A stretch of 64,000 nt of DNA from JAJFHI01 sp050633705 (GCA_050633705.1 JBOEGZ010000001.1:124001-188000), one strand, 5' to 3'; positions 26,022 through 35,060 are shown, counted from the first letter of the stretch. Notes: generated by a model not told the origin, from the sequence alone. Program-made: numbers and translations.

Positions 26022-26582
26022 TTATGTCCGCTTTCGCTCTGTTTGTTTGAGTGCGGTGTCGGTTGCCAGGAAGGCTGCAATTTCCGGTGTCGGTTCTGGG
26101 CTTGTGGCCTCAACACCAATGGACTCCATCAACGTTGAGATTGGTGAAAAAGCGCGCTTTCGTCGGTCATATAAACCGCCCTTGAACAAGGCTTGCGCTG
26201 CAACTTGTCCATTCTTGGGTCCACCTTCCACAGCGAAAATTTGTTCGATGACGACGGTTTTGTCGTCCCAGGCGACGATTTTTGAGCGCAACATGATGCG
26301 GTCTGCCAAGCGTAATTCCCGGCGGTAGCGTATGGCTACGGCGCTGGCAATTGGCGTCAACCTGTTGCGCAACATGATCCGCCATAGGCCGCTGGAAAAT
26401 AGGATGTCGAGGCGGCCAAGATCCATCAGCGTCAAATAGCGACCGTTGTTCATGTGTAAACTGATGTCGAGATCGGTTGGCAAAACACGAAATCGAAGTC
26501 TTGAGGTTTCTATGGGTAACTCAAGTCGTGGGCGCCATGGCAGGGTCATGAAGTAGATAATAATGCGAATCCACAGGTTCAT
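26022..26582 (-). CDS. Thioesterase-like protein (4HBT/THEM6 type)
   Basis: The 186-residue protein has a hot-dog fold pattern close to the THEM6/4HBT group: RFRVLPTDLDISLHMNNGRYLTLMDLGRLDI, RYRRELRLADRIMLRSKIVAWDDKTVVIEQIF and AQALFKGGLYDRRKRAFSP. An N-terminal hydrophobic segment (about 3-15) may tether it to the membrane. Relatives hydrolyse acyl-CoA or acyl-ACP thioesters; the substrate is unknown. The ATG at 26582 has GGAG 7 bases upstream; a TTG at 26612 would add 10 residues. Confidence 0.85.
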   Translation of the reverse strand: MNLWIRIIIYFMTLPWRPRLELPIETSRLRFRVLPTDLDISLHMNNGRYLTLMDLGRLDILFSSGLWRIMLRNRLTPIASAVAIRYRRELRLADRIMLRSKIVAWDDKTVVIEQIFAVEGGPKNGQVAAQALFKGGLYDRRKRAFSPISTLMESIGVEATSPEPTPEIAAFLATDTALKQTERKRT

Positions 26583-26884
26583 CAGGTGCTCCGCAGATGG
26601 TTTCGTGCTCAATTCACAATAGGCCTGATGGCAAATGATGAAAGGTGTGGCTTGGTCACACCCGCAGGTTGTTTGAGACTGTGTTAAGCTCTCACGGTCG
26701 TTTCGTGGTGTGAACGTTTGATGTATTGCATCTGATCTATTGCAACGAAAGATTTCGAGGTAACATTTGCGTGTGGGGTTCGTGCCAATCTTTGGCTTAG
26801 GCGAGTTCCAGATCGAACAATTTGATGCTAAGCAGCACCTCAGACCATTGCGGTCTGATGCGGACTTTAAGGGCCTGAACTGTC
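26583..26884. other. Divergent intergenic region, 302 bases, no gene seen
   Basis: It lies between the thioesterase-like gene and the TPR protein and must hold both promoters. I see no hairpin, repeat or credible small gene. Confidence 0.4.
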
Positions 26885-28687
26885 ATGACGTTGCCAGCAT
26901 TGTTAAATTCGAAAACAACAGGCCGCATGCGCGCGCGCGCTGTCGTCCTTGTTGTGCTCAGTGTTGCAATTTGTTTGGCCACTGTTGGTTCAGGCGTTGC
27001 CATGGCGGATTCGAAATCTGCGCGTGTGAAGGCGGCAGCGGCTTTGTTGCGGGGTGACTTTCAAGTTGCCGTTGACGCTTACACTGAAGCCCTCGGTGAT
27101 CTGAGTTTGGATAACGACCGGCGTGCGACAATTTTAAATGACCGGGCTGTTGCGCTCGTCCGTCTTAATCGTCCCGAACTTGCCATCCAGGATTACAACC
27201 AGGCCGTACAATTGTTCCCAGAATATGCCGCCGTTTACAACAACCGGGGCAATCTGCTGTTGAGCCTCAATCTACCGCGCGAGGCCATCAAGGACTTTAA
27301 CCGGGCCATCGTTCTGGCGCCGGGATATGCCGAAGCTTATAACAACCGTGCTGGCGCGCAGATCAGAATTGGCAACGGTGCAGCTGCGGTTGTTGATTAC
27401 ACGACGGCGATAAAGCTTTTGCCGTCAACTCCAGCACCTTTATCAGGACGCGGCCGGGCTCATTTGGCGCTGGGTCGCCCGCACGCAGCCATTCGGGATT
27501 TTTCCCGTGCCGTTAAAGTTGATGCTCGTTTTGCGGATGGATATCGCAATCGCGCCGAGGCAAAGTTTGGTGTTGCGCATTACCCTGAAGCTATCGAAGA
27601 CTTGTCGCGGGCGATTGCGTTTGATCCGAAAAACACAGAACTCTATTTGTTGCGCGGGCATGCGTTTCTTGCAATTGATAAAACCGACTTGGCACAAAAG
27701 GACTTTACCACTGCCGTTGAGCTTTCCCCTCGGTCTGGGGCGGCGCTGCAAGCCCGTGGGCTGACCTATGCATTGCAGCAAAACCTTGAAGCAAGCCTTT
27801 TCGATCTCAATCGCGCCGTGGAATTTAATCCACGCTCAGCCGTTGCCTTCGCTTATCGCGGTTTGGCATTTGCGCGCGGCGATCAGTTTGAAGTTGGCAA
27901 ACGCGATATAGAGACTGCGCTAAAGCTCGATGACAAATCAGCGCCCGTGATGTGGGCCAAAGGTGAAGTTGAACTCATTGGTGGCAATCGACAAGATGCG
28001 ATCGAAGATTTTCGCCACGCAAATTCTCTCGACGCGAATTTTCGTCGCGCAACACTGGCGCTGCAAAAACTCGGCGTTTCTGATGCGACACCGATTGGAG
28101 ATGTTGTCGTTAAAGGTTTGGGCAACGGTGATTGGCGTGTCGTGACCCGTGGTGGTCGGTTTTTTGCGACATCGAACAAGTATCGCCGGGTTCGTGTTCC
28201 GTTAGAAATGATGGGCAAGGGCAAACCGAAAATACTTGCATGGACTGTTCAAGATAAACCGTTCAAGGGCATTGGCACCCTCCGGTTTTCAACCGGCATC
28301 GTCAAGGCGACGGACGGGAAAGCTATTGCAACTGAGGCGACTGCAATAATTGACACTTGGCAGCCAGGTGTCGTGGCTATCCAACCGACGCGTGCTGGCA
28401 ATGCAAAAGCAAAATGGACCTGGGCGAATGGGACCATCATTGTTGCAAGTGTTGATGGTGTGACAGATGAATTTCCAGTTCGTGCTGCCGGTCGGTCTGG
28501 TCTCTCGGTTGCTGGCACGCGCCGCAGTCGCCCGCGCCAGCGTGTGAATGACCCGTTTGGTTATTGGGGGAATGCCTGGGGCCAACCCTCACAGGCGGAA
28601 AGACGCTATGGGAAAAAGAAAAAAACGCGCCGACGTGCGCGGCGTAAGAAAAAGAAGAGCTTTTTCCAATTGCTGTTTAATCAATAG
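26885..28687 (+). CDS. Exported TPR-repeat protein with extremely basic C-terminal tail
   Basis: This 600-residue protein has a signal peptide (hydrophobic 18-40, cleavage near VAMA-DSK) and about ten TPR units (about 45-395), with typical A-Y-N-N-R-G and A-I-x-D-F-x-x-A-I patterns. A further domain of about 120 residues (about 405-525) looks beta-rich (VVVKGLGNGDWRVVTRGGRFF, ATAIIDTWQPGVVAIQP). The last 25 residues are dominated by Lys and Arg (KKKKTRRRARRKKKK). TPR units mediate protein contacts; a basic tail outside the cytoplasm could bind peptidoglycan or other acidic polymers. I do not recognise the C-terminal domain. Confidence 0.85.
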   Translation: MTLPALLNSKTTGRMRARAVVLVVLSVAICLATVGSGVAMADSKSARVKAAAALLRGDFQVAVDAYTEALGDLSLDNDRRATILNDRAVALVRLNRPELAIQDYNQAVQLFPEYAAVYNNRGNLLLSLNLPREAIKDFNRAIVLAPGYAEAYNNRAGAQIRIGNGAAAVVDYTTAIKLLPSTPAPLSGRGRAHLALGRPHAAIRDFSRAVKVDARFADGYRNRAEAKFGVAHYPEAIEDLSRAIAFDPKNTELYLLRGHAFLAIDKTDLAQKDFTTAVELSPRSGAALQARGLTYALQQNLEASLFDLNRAVEFNPRSAVAFAYRGLAFARGDQFEVGKRDIETALKLDDKSAPVMWAKGEVELIGGNRQDAIEDFRHANSLDANFRRATLALQKLGVSDATPIGDVVVKGLGNGDWRVVTRGGRFFATSNKYRRVRVPLEMMGKGKPKILAWTVQDKPFKGIGTLRFSTGIVKATDGKAIATEATAIIDTWQPGVVAIQPTRAGNAKAKWTWANGTIIVASVDGVTDEFPVRAAGRSGLSVAGTRRSRPRQRVNDPFGYWGNAWGQPSQAERRYGKKKKTRRRARRKKKKSFFQLLFNQ

Positions 28688-28848
28688 AACACAGGGCGTT
28701 GCCCGTACATATCGCAGCAATTCACATGAAAACACCCGGTGCGTATGAACCAGTTTGCCTGGTCTTACGTTGATCAATGATTGCGTATTTTTTTCAAATG
28801 AGCGCATTGGTGGTCGTAATACACAAAAAGGGGGGGCTGTGATTTGGC

Positions 28849-30303
28849 ATGGTGAACACAGTTGGTGAAGAGCGAAAGATTTTGGTTTGGTTTCGCCAGG
28901 ATCTACGCGTCCACGATCACCCAGCCCTTGCCAAGGCCGCCAAAGTGGGCTCGGCTGTTATCCCGCTTTATATATTCGACGAAACATCTGCCGGTCAGTG
29001 GGTGGCCGGTGGTGCGAGCCGATGGTGGTTGCATTATTCCTTAACGGCACTCGCCAAAGACTTAGAAAATCTTGGCAGTCCTTTGTTGATAGCGCGTGGC
29101 AATTCCAGAGTTGTTCTGGCAGAGATAGCTTGCAAGTTAGGGGTGTCGTCGGTTTTCACATCACGGATGTATGAGCCTTGGGCGGTAACGCTTGAAAAAG
29201 ATCTCTATGACATTTTGCAGAGAGAAGGCATAGCGCTTCATAGGTTTTCTGGAACGCTGCTGAAAGAACCCGAAGAGCTTGCCACACAGTCTGGAACGCC
29301 ATTTAAAGTCTACACACCTTTTTGGCGGGCGTTATCTTCGAGCCAGCAACACCGTACACCTGTGGCCAAGCCAAAACGGCTTGTGCCAGCGTCTGACAAA
29401 TTAAAGATTGATACGTTGGATGATTTGCAGTTGCTGCCAACAAAACCAAACTGGTCTCATGGTCTGCAAGAGGTGTGGAGGCCAGGTGAGGCAAGTGCGC
29501 GCAAACAACTGAAAGACTTTTTAAGCGCCAACATCACTGGGTATCATGACCAACGCAATCGGCCCGACAAGATGGCAACGTCGCGGCTGTCGCCACACTT
29601 GCATTTTGGCGAAATCAGTCCAGCTACGGTTTGGAAGGCGACCAATGCCGCCCGTGATGCCGGTTGCCAAGACGGAGATTATGAAACATTTCTAAAAGAA
29701 CTTGTGTGGCGCGAGTTCTCGGCCCATCTGCTGTTTCATTTCCAAGATTTACCCACCGCACCCTTTCGCCCTGAATACGGTAAATTCCCGTGGCGCACAG
29801 ACAACCAATCACTCAGCGCTTGGCAACACGGTCAAACCGGTTATCCGATTGTTGATGCGGGAATGCGCGAGTTGTGGGCAACGGGCTGGATGCACAATCG
29901 CGTGCGCATGATCGCGGCGTCATTCTTGATCAAGGACTTATTTCTGCCGTGGCAGGAAGGGGAAAAATGGTTCTGGGACACATTGGTTGACGCTGATTTG
30001 GCCAGCAATGCTGCCAGTTGGCAGTGGGTTGCAGGCTCTGGTGCGGACGCTGCACCGTTTTTTCGAATTTTCAATCCCGTAACCCAAGGGCGAAAGTTTG
30101 ATCCCGATGGTGCCTATGTACGCAAATGGGTCCCTGAACTTGCCAATTTGCCAGACAAGTTTATTCACGCACCGTGGACTGCGCCAGACGATGTTTTGAC
30201 AGCGGCAAATATTGAATTGGATATCAACTATCCCAATCCAATTGTCGATCACAGCATTGCACGACAAACCGCATTAGAAGGCTACAAAAAGGTCAAGGCG
30301 TAG
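28849..30303 (+). CDS. phr: Deoxyribodipyrimidine photolyase
   Basis: The 484-residue enzyme repairs UV-induced cyclobutane pyrimidine dimers using blue light. It has the N-terminal Rossmann antenna domain (ILVWFRQDLRVHDHPAL) and the C-terminal FAD domain with TSRLSPHLHFGEISP, WREFSAHLL, YPIVDAGMRELWATGWMHNRVRMIAASFLIKDL and ASNAASWQWVAGSGADA. The pattern fits class I CPD photolyases, but cryptochromes and (6-4) enzymes share much of it. No SOS box is seen upstream. A long G tract precedes the ATG at about 12 bases. Confidence 0.95.
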   Translation: MVNTVGEERKILVWFRQDLRVHDHPALAKAAKVGSAVIPLYIFDETSAGQWVAGGASRWWLHYSLTALAKDLENLGSPLLIARGNSRVVLAEIACKLGVSSVFTSRMYEPWAVTLEKDLYDILQREGIALHRFSGTLLKEPEELATQSGTPFKVYTPFWRALSSSQQHRTPVAKPKRLVPASDKLKIDTLDDLQLLPTKPNWSHGLQEVWRPGEASARKQLKDFLSANITGYHDQRNRPDKMATSRLSPHLHFGEISPATVWKATNAARDAGCQDGDYETFLKELVWREFSAHLLFHFQDLPTAPFRPEYGKFPWRTDNQSLSAWQHGQTGYPIVDAGMRELWATGWMHNRVRMIAASFLIKDLFLPWQEGEKWFWDTLVDADLASNAASWQWVAGSGADAAPFFRIFNPVTQGRKFDPDGAYVRKWVPELANLPDKFIHAPWTAPDDVLTAANIELDINYPNPIVDHSIARQTALEGYKKVKA

Positions 30304-30687
30304 CGACCTTGCAAAGTCAAGGTGTAGTGATCTTTGCGAGTTCGCATACACTTTGGTCTGCGCGTCACGATGGTGTTTCGTGGCGCAAGGGTATCTAAAG
30401 TACCGATACGATCGAACCGCTTCATTGACGCGCAATCAATACAGCCATTTGTCTCCTGCAATTTATTCAATCGAACCATGGCATTTGTCTGCTGCGCATA
30501 CAACACACTGATTTGAATTTTTCAGAAAAAGTTTCTTGTTGTTTGTTTTGTGTTCCACGACATCCCATATTGTCGAAGTCGATATTTGCTTGTTGGAAAC
30601 ATCAAAGCCTTTTCAGACGCGTGAACGAGAGGCGATCGACAAACAAATGTGAAATCAAAAAATGTTCGGGTCATAGGAGTGGGGGTA
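30304..30687. other. Intergenic region, 384 bases, no gene seen
   Basis: The first 50 bases contain a partial repeat of the phr 3' end (GGTCAAGGCGTAG then GTCAAGGTGTAG). No hairpin terminator or RNA gene is recognised. The last part must contain the promoter of the first L,D-transpeptidase gene. Confidence 0.4.
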
Positions 30688-31137
30688 ATGGGAGTGAGTA
30701 TTCGTAGTTTATGTGTCGTATTTTGCGTCGCGGTATTCGGCGGTGGCCTTCTGATTACAACGACACAAACAGCTGAGGCTGCAAAGGTGCGCGTAAAAAT
30801 AAGCAAAGGCGCACAGACCATGAGAGTTTATGTTGGCGGCCGATTGCGCCATCAATGGCGGGTGTCGACGGGGCGCCGGGGTTATCGCACGCCATCTGGC
30901 ACCTACAGTCCAAAGCGTCTCCACCGTATGTGGTATTCGCGCAAGTACGACAATTCACCGATGCCTTACTCGATCTTTTTTCGAGGAGGTTATGCGATAC
31001 ATGGAACCAATTACATCAGCCGACTTGGACGGCGTGCCTCACATGGATGCATTCGTCTCGCACCAAGTAACGCAGCACGGCTTTTTCGCCTCGTAAAACA
31101 GTATGGGTCGCGCAACACACGGATCACAATCCGATAG
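30688..31137 (+). CDS. Small exported L,D-transpeptidase (YkuD domain)
   Basis: The 149-residue protein has a signal peptide (cleavage near AEA-AKV, residue 32) and a minimal YkuD catalytic domain. The active-site signature is complete: YAIHGTNYISRLG (His105) and ASHGCIRLAP with the nucleophile Cys121. Family members form 3-3 crosslinks in peptidoglycan or attach lipoproteins to it. I start at the ATG at 30688, which has GGAGTGGGGG ahead of it; a GTG at 30649 is possible. A paralogue follows 354 bases downstream, sharing GYRTPTGTY-, HYSRKYDN-PMP- and SHGCIRLAP-like blocks. Confidence 0.93.
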   Translation: MGVSIRSLCVVFCVAVFGGGLLITTTQTAEAAKVRVKISKGAQTMRVYVGGRLRHQWRVSTGRRGYRTPSGTYSPKRLHRMWYSRKYDNSPMPYSIFFRGGYAIHGTNYISRLGRRASHGCIRLAPSNAARLFRLVKQYGSRNTRITIR

Positions 31138-31182
31138 TAGGTCTTGTTCATGGTCGTCGGTTTTGAATGTTGAATTCTCAGG

Positions 31183-31211
31183 GCACCTGGCGTTGGTCTA
31201 ACGCCAGGTGC
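31183..31211 (+). other. Perfect 12-bp hairpin without T tract
   Basis: GCACCTGGCGTT and its exact complement flank a 5-base loop, 46 bases after the L,D-transpeptidase stop. No T tract follows on either strand. It may protect the 3' end of the mRNA or be a factor-assisted terminator. Confidence 0.6.
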
Positions 31212-31491
31212 ACCCTCATAAAGTCGGAGTTTGTTCTCAGTCGGTTGACCACATTATGGTTACGCGGGAAATTGTTTGCGTTGACCAGCAGGCGCTGCGA
31301 TTTGTTTCAGCATGAAACAATGCCCAACGTGCTCTTAATAACTGCCCAGATTTCAAGTAATTTCGAGGCGTTTTGGGCAAAAAAATTTCCGAAAAATTTC
31401 GTCTTTCAGTTTTGCGTTAAGCAAAAAGAATGGTTCGCAACTTATACAAGAGCTCGTTGTTTGTGTTCTTGTAATGCGTTGGAGCCGATTA

Positions 31492-32286
31492 ATGAAATTT
31501 CCGATATATCTCAGTGTGGCTGTTGCTTCACTGATGTTGAGCGGGACCGTATCTGCATATGATATCTCCGCCAAACTCCCGCCGATTAAATTGACAAAAA
31601 TTGCGGCTGTCGACACGACAAAGGCATCAGATGTTGACGTAAAGAAAGAAGATGTCGTCAGCAATGATGATGGTGTTGTTGAAACGAAGCCGAAAAAAGT
31701 AAAAGCCGTAAAGCCAAAGCCTGTTGCGACCACATTGGTGGCGGCCATCAATTTGAGCAATCAGACTTTGACCGTCAAAGAGTATGGCAAAGTCAAATAC
31801 ACTTGGGCGATCTCATCAGGACGTTCTGGATATCGCACACCCACGGGAACGTACCGTCCAAAGTGGATGTCGAAAATGCACTATTCGAGAAAGTACGATA
31901 ACGCGCCGATGCCGCATTCCGTATTTTTTCACGGCGGTTATGCAATCCACGCGACATACGCCATTAGTCGCTTAGGCGCGCCTGCGTCTCATGGCTGCAT
32001 TCGCTTGGCACCGAAAAACGCTCGTAAGTTCTTCAAGCTTGTGCAGAAACACAAGATGGCGGGAACGCGGGTGAAATTGCATGGTGTGGCCAAAGATACC
32101 AAGCGAAGCTATGCAAAGAAAAAGAAGAAAATTTACAAAGCCAAAAAGTACAGTTCTTATAATAAATCGACTTTCAATTATAAGTGGTCGTTTGCTCCGA
32201 AAAAATATAACCAAACGTCCTATGTCTGGCCTGGCGACCGTCCGCGTGTAAGAAAGCGCCGCCACCACCGCAATCGTGGCTATTAA
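31492..32286 (+). CDS. Exported L,D-transpeptidase (YkuD domain) with basic tail
   Basis: The 264-residue paralogue of the preceding enzyme has a signal peptide (cleavage near VSA-YDI, residue 23), a Lys/Val-rich linker (about 45-78), the YkuD domain (about 80-195) with YAIHATYAISRLG (His153) and ASHGCIRLAP (Cys169), and a 65-residue tail rich in Lys, Tyr, Ser and Arg ending RVRKRRHHRNRGY. The tail may hold the enzyme on the cell wall. The ATG at 31492 is preceded by GGAG with 7-base spacing; another ATG at 31474 is less well placed. Either peptidoglycan 3-3 crosslinking or outer-membrane protein attachment is plausible. Confidence 0.93.
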   Translation: MKFPIYLSVAVASLMLSGTVSAYDISAKLPPIKLTKIAAVDTTKASDVDVKKEDVVSNDDGVVETKPKKVKAVKPKPVATTLVAAINLSNQTLTVKEYGKVKYTWAISSGRSGYRTPTGTYRPKWMSKMHYSRKYDNAPMPHSVFFHGGYAIHATYAISRLGAPASHGCIRLAPKNARKFFKLVQKHKMAGTRVKLHGVAKDTKRSYAKKKKKIYKAKKYSSYNKSTFNYKWSFAPKKYNQTSYVWPGDRPRVRKRRHHRNRGY

Positions 32287-32354
32287 GTCTTAGAGATATT
32301 CCGTCAGTGTCAACAATCGTCGACCAGGTTGAATGCTGAATGGAATCATGAAAG

Positions 32355-32386
32355 CGCCGCTGGTTAAACCCAGCGGCGTTTTTTTT
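32355..32386 (+). terminator. Rho-independent terminator between convergent genes
   Basis: A 9-bp perfect GC-rich stem (CGCCGCTGG / CCAGCGGCG) with a 6-base loop runs into eight T residues. It terminates the L,D-transpeptidase gene and, read in reverse with a weaker T tract, may also serve the convergent DUF1134 gene. Confidence 0.9.
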
Positions 32387-32390
32387 ATTT

Positions 32391-33605
32391 TTAAAACGGG
32401 TTCCAGGTCGGTCGCGGTGTAAAACGCAGATATCCAATGTTTGCCCCAAGCCTCAATCCAAGGCCAGATCGAATTGGCGCCATGATGACCTTTCCGCCTT
32501 TTAAGAATGTCAGTCCAACGCCACCAACGAGATAGGCGGAGCCGTCAATTCCGGTGAAGCGGCGATACATTCCGTTGGTATCTTCGAGGCGGTAAACGAG
32601 GAACATCGTGCGTGAGCCTTCAGCGCCAAAATCGTATCCAAGCGAGGGGCCATGCCAATATATTTTTTCGATGGTTCCACTCTTGGGATAGATGTTGCCA
32701 GATCCATATCTCAGGCCAGCTAAGAACGCGCCGCCGCCTTCTTTGCCAAGGATGTAAGCTGAAGGTCGACCCCAGTTTTTGAATGTGTATTCGATGACGC
32801 TCGCAAGGTTTGCAGAGACGGTGCCAAAAAATCCTTTTGAAGCGTTACGGATTTCTTCGATTGTAAAGCCGTTGTCGCGATCGGGGGAAAAATCTTCAAG
32901 CTGAACTGTCGTATTGGCGATGGTCTTTGACAAATCTCCGGCTTCATTTTTTTGAAGGGCAACGTAATCATCGCGTGGTGCTGATGCAGAATCGACGCGT
33001 GCAGGCGCCGTTTCAGGCGGGCGGGTTGTGTTGGCTTCCCAAGCTTCGCTGGTAGCACTCTTGCGATCAGCCGAAGGACTGGATGTTTTTTTATCTTTGC
33101 TAGTCGTGTTGGCGGTGTTTGATGTTTTTTGTGGTGTCAGCTCTGCATCAATCTTTCTTATGAGGTAAGCCGATTTGGCCTTCATCACAGCTTGCAGTTC
33201 AGCCGTTGTGGTTTTTAACTGAGACAACTTTGTGCAATCTGGTTGTTGTCCGTCCTGCAGTTCGCTTAAGGTGTCAATTGTTGCCAGAAGCCTGTTTGCT
33301 TTGGCGTCGAAATCAGAAATGCGGGAATCTTGCAAATAGGCATCAGCCTTCTGGTTGGCGCGGCCCGAAGCCCATCCCTTTTGTTTCTTCAGTTGGTTCA
33401 ACTTTGCTTTGAGCTTTGGCGACGCTGTTTGATTGAACCGACGCATGTCGGATCCAGCTTTATCGATGGTTGCGCTGAATTCAGCTTCTGAACAGGTTGC
33501 AGTCCAGCCCGTTGTTGTCGTTAGCCCCAGTATAAGTCCAACGGTTAAAACAAAGCGGTTGACCGCCACAAATTTCCGTCCTGAGCGAGATTTCAATAAT
33601 GACAT
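32391..33605 (-). CDS. DUF1134 family exported protein with long N-terminal extension
   Basis: The 404-residue product has a signal peptide (hydrophobic about 17-35, GWTATCSEA), a helical Lys/Ala/Gln-rich region (about 40-140), a Ser/Thr/Pro-rich linker (about 150-220), and a C-terminal DUF1134 domain (about 225-404) with FTIEEIRNASKGFFGTVSANLASVIEYTF, GPSLGYDFGAEGSRTMFLVY and GLTFLKGGKVIMAPIRSGLGLRLGANIGYLRF. DUF1134 is an alphaproteobacterial exported domain of unknown role, usually in proteins of about 200 residues, so this one is roughly twice the usual size. Start sites at 33635 or 33656 are also possible. Confidence 0.85.
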   Translation of the reverse strand: MSLLKSRSGRKFVAVNRFVLTVGLILGLTTTTGWTATCSEAEFSATIDKAGSDMRRFNQTASPKLKAKLNQLKKQKGWASGRANQKADAYLQDSRISDFDAKANRLLATIDTLSELQDGQQPDCTKLSQLKTTTAELQAVMKAKSAYLIRKIDAELTPQKTSNTANTTSKDKKTSSPSADRKSATSEAWEANTTRPPETAPARVDSASAPRDDYVALQKNEAGDLSKTIANTTVQLEDFSPDRDNGFTIEEIRNASKGFFGTVSANLASVIEYTFKNWGRPSAYILGKEGGGAFLAGLRYGSGNIYPKSGTIEKIYWHGPSLGYDFGAEGSRTMFLVYRLEDTNGMYRRFTGIDGSAYLVGGVGLTFLKGGKVIMAPIRSGLGLRLGANIGYLRFTPRPTWNPF

Positions 33606-34014
33606 GGGCTCTCGTATTTGGTGCTGAATTTTCATGTTTGAGTTTTCTCGTGGCATCACTTTAGGACACAATACCTGAGGAATGAGGAAGTTGGTACGCA
33701 ATTGCAGGTTTGGGGTTATTTGAAAATTGAGTTTATGAAGGCGCAACCATCCAACTGTCGGACGCCAGTGTAAAAGAATTAATGTTTGCGCCGAAACTAA
33801 TACACGTGTCTTTGCTATTTGTCGCAGGGTGGGCGTTATTTCCCCACCCGACATTGGTCATGTGCTTGGGCATGTCTATGGCGTGAAATCTGTTCGTGGG
33901 CGTGGTGTTGGGATAAAATTTCTGCAATCAGTTTTGCAAACAGTGTTGACTCTCGGTTGCAGACCGCCACGTTGGTCCCGGTCGGGTCGCGAATAGGCGA
34001 GAGAGCTCCACACG
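33606..34014. other. Divergent intergenic region, 409 bases, no gene seen
   Basis: It separates the DUF1134 gene from the DksA-like gene and includes possible alternative upstream starts of the former. I see no repeat, RNA gene or hairpin of note. Confidence 0.4.
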
Positions 34015-34368
34015 ATGCTTGATGAAACAGAACTTCAAAAGATTCGCCTGAAGTTGTTAGCGCGCAAAGCAGAAATCGAAGCATTGCTGCAAAGTAGCCA
34101 AGATAGCCGCAATACTGTGGAGCTTGACCAGACAAGTGTTGGTCGGTTGTCGCGCATGGATGCAATGCAGGCACAGCAGATGGCGTTGGCGGCCGGTCGT
34201 CAGCGCCAGCAAGATCTCATAAGAATTGATGCTGCCTTAGAGCGTATCGAAGACGGCAGTTATGGCTTTTGTCTGGTTTGTGACGCGGAAATCGTTGCAA
34301 AACGGTTGTCATTTGATCCAGCGGTGCCGACATGTATCGATTGCGCCAGTGGTCGCCAAGCTCCTTAA
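34015..34368 (+). CDS. TraR/DksA-family zinc-finger protein
   Basis: The 117-residue protein consists of a helical coiled-coil N-terminal region (about 1-80) and a C-terminal C4 zinc finger: GFCLVC and TCIDC, spaced as in DksA (Cys-x2-Cys, about 18 residues, Cys-x2-Cys). DksA-type proteins bind RNA polymerase through its secondary channel and adjust promoter activity, often with ppGpp. The protein is shorter than true DksA (about 150 residues) and the tip motif DxxDxA is not evident, so it is probably a DksA-like accessory factor of unknown target. Confidence 0.85.
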   Translation: MLDETELQKIRLKLLARKAEIEALLQSSQDSRNTVELDQTSVGRLSRMDAMQAQQMALAAGRQRQQDLIRIDAALERIEDGSYGFCLVCDAEIVAKRLSFDPAVPTCIDCASGRQAP

Positions 34369-34490
34369 AACATGAGGCTTTTGGGCGTTTTTCAATAATA
34401 TTTTCGCGTGTTCCAGTGGGAACAGCGCCAGGGCATGATCTTCGCCATTATCGTTTTCATCAAATCGACGGTCGCAGTGACCAAGGGGTT

Positions 34491-34523
34491 CCAAGCCCAC
34501 CAAATTGAATGATGGAGACGACA
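34491..34523 (+). repeat. Leader block A, shared with 35061-35095
   Basis: The 33 bases before the first four-cysteine gene closely match the 35 bases before the second: both begin CCAAGCCCA and end in GGAGACGAC plus one base before the ATG. The ribosome binding site is inside the block. Confidence 0.7.
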
Positions 34524-34808
34524 ATGACGTTAAAAATTTTCTCAAATGTTTTTGCCTTGGCGCTCGTTGGTGCCGTTGCAGGTGGTTCAATGCTGATTAC
34601 GTCCGATGCCGAAGCTGGCAAAGGTAAGCGTGATGTTATCGTGCAAACTTACGATTTTGCAACGCCGCATGAAGGCTTTGAAGGCTTCGATAACACGGGC
34701 GGTTATTGCTCTTATCGCAAAGAACCAAAGCGGATTTGTTTCTACACGAGCAGCGGCAAGCGCAAATGCAAAGTTAAAGGCTGGCGCCTTGTACAAATCT
34801 GTCAGTAA
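34524..34808 (+). CDS. Small secreted four-cysteine protein, copy 1 (unrecognised family)
   Basis: The 94-residue protein has a signal peptide (hydrophobic 8-28, cleavage near AEA-GKG, residue 31) and a mature domain of about 60 residues with four cysteines (62, 72, 82, 93; spacing x9, x9, x10). Key shared blocks with copy 2 are EGFEGFDNTGGYCSYRK and CKVKGW followed by QICQ at the end. The domain is basic and probably disulfide-stabilised. I do not recognise the family and propose no function. GGAG lies 9 bases before the ATG at 34524. A strong terminator follows. Confidence 0.8.
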   Translation: MTLKIFSNVFALALVGAVAGGSMLITSDAEAGKGKRDVIVQTYDFATPHEGFEGFDNTGGYCSYRKEPKRICFYTSSGKRKCKVKGWRLVQICQ

Positions 34809-34857
34809 TCCCTGACAAGTTTTCCCCAATACCTTTCCTCCTATACTCCGAGCCTCA

Positions 34858-34887
34858 GCCCGACACTTTTGTGTCGGGCCTTTTTTT
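34858..34887 (+). terminator. Rho-independent terminator after small secreted protein copy 1
   Basis: A 9-bp perfect stem (GCCCGACAC / GTGTCGGGC) with a TTTT loop runs into seven T residues. It separates the two paralogues into independent transcripts. Confidence 0.93.
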
Positions 34888-35060
34888 GTTGCAAGCACAA
34901 GGGGGTGCTTTGCAAAACAACGGGCGGTTGAAAAAAACTCACAAAAAACAAACCGTTAGAAATTGAATAGGAGAAAACCTAAGATTGTTTTGTGATAGTT
35001 GATGAAAACTGGATCGCGAAGGTCTAGGATTCCTCAGCTTTTTGAGGTTTGGCAGTTTTG

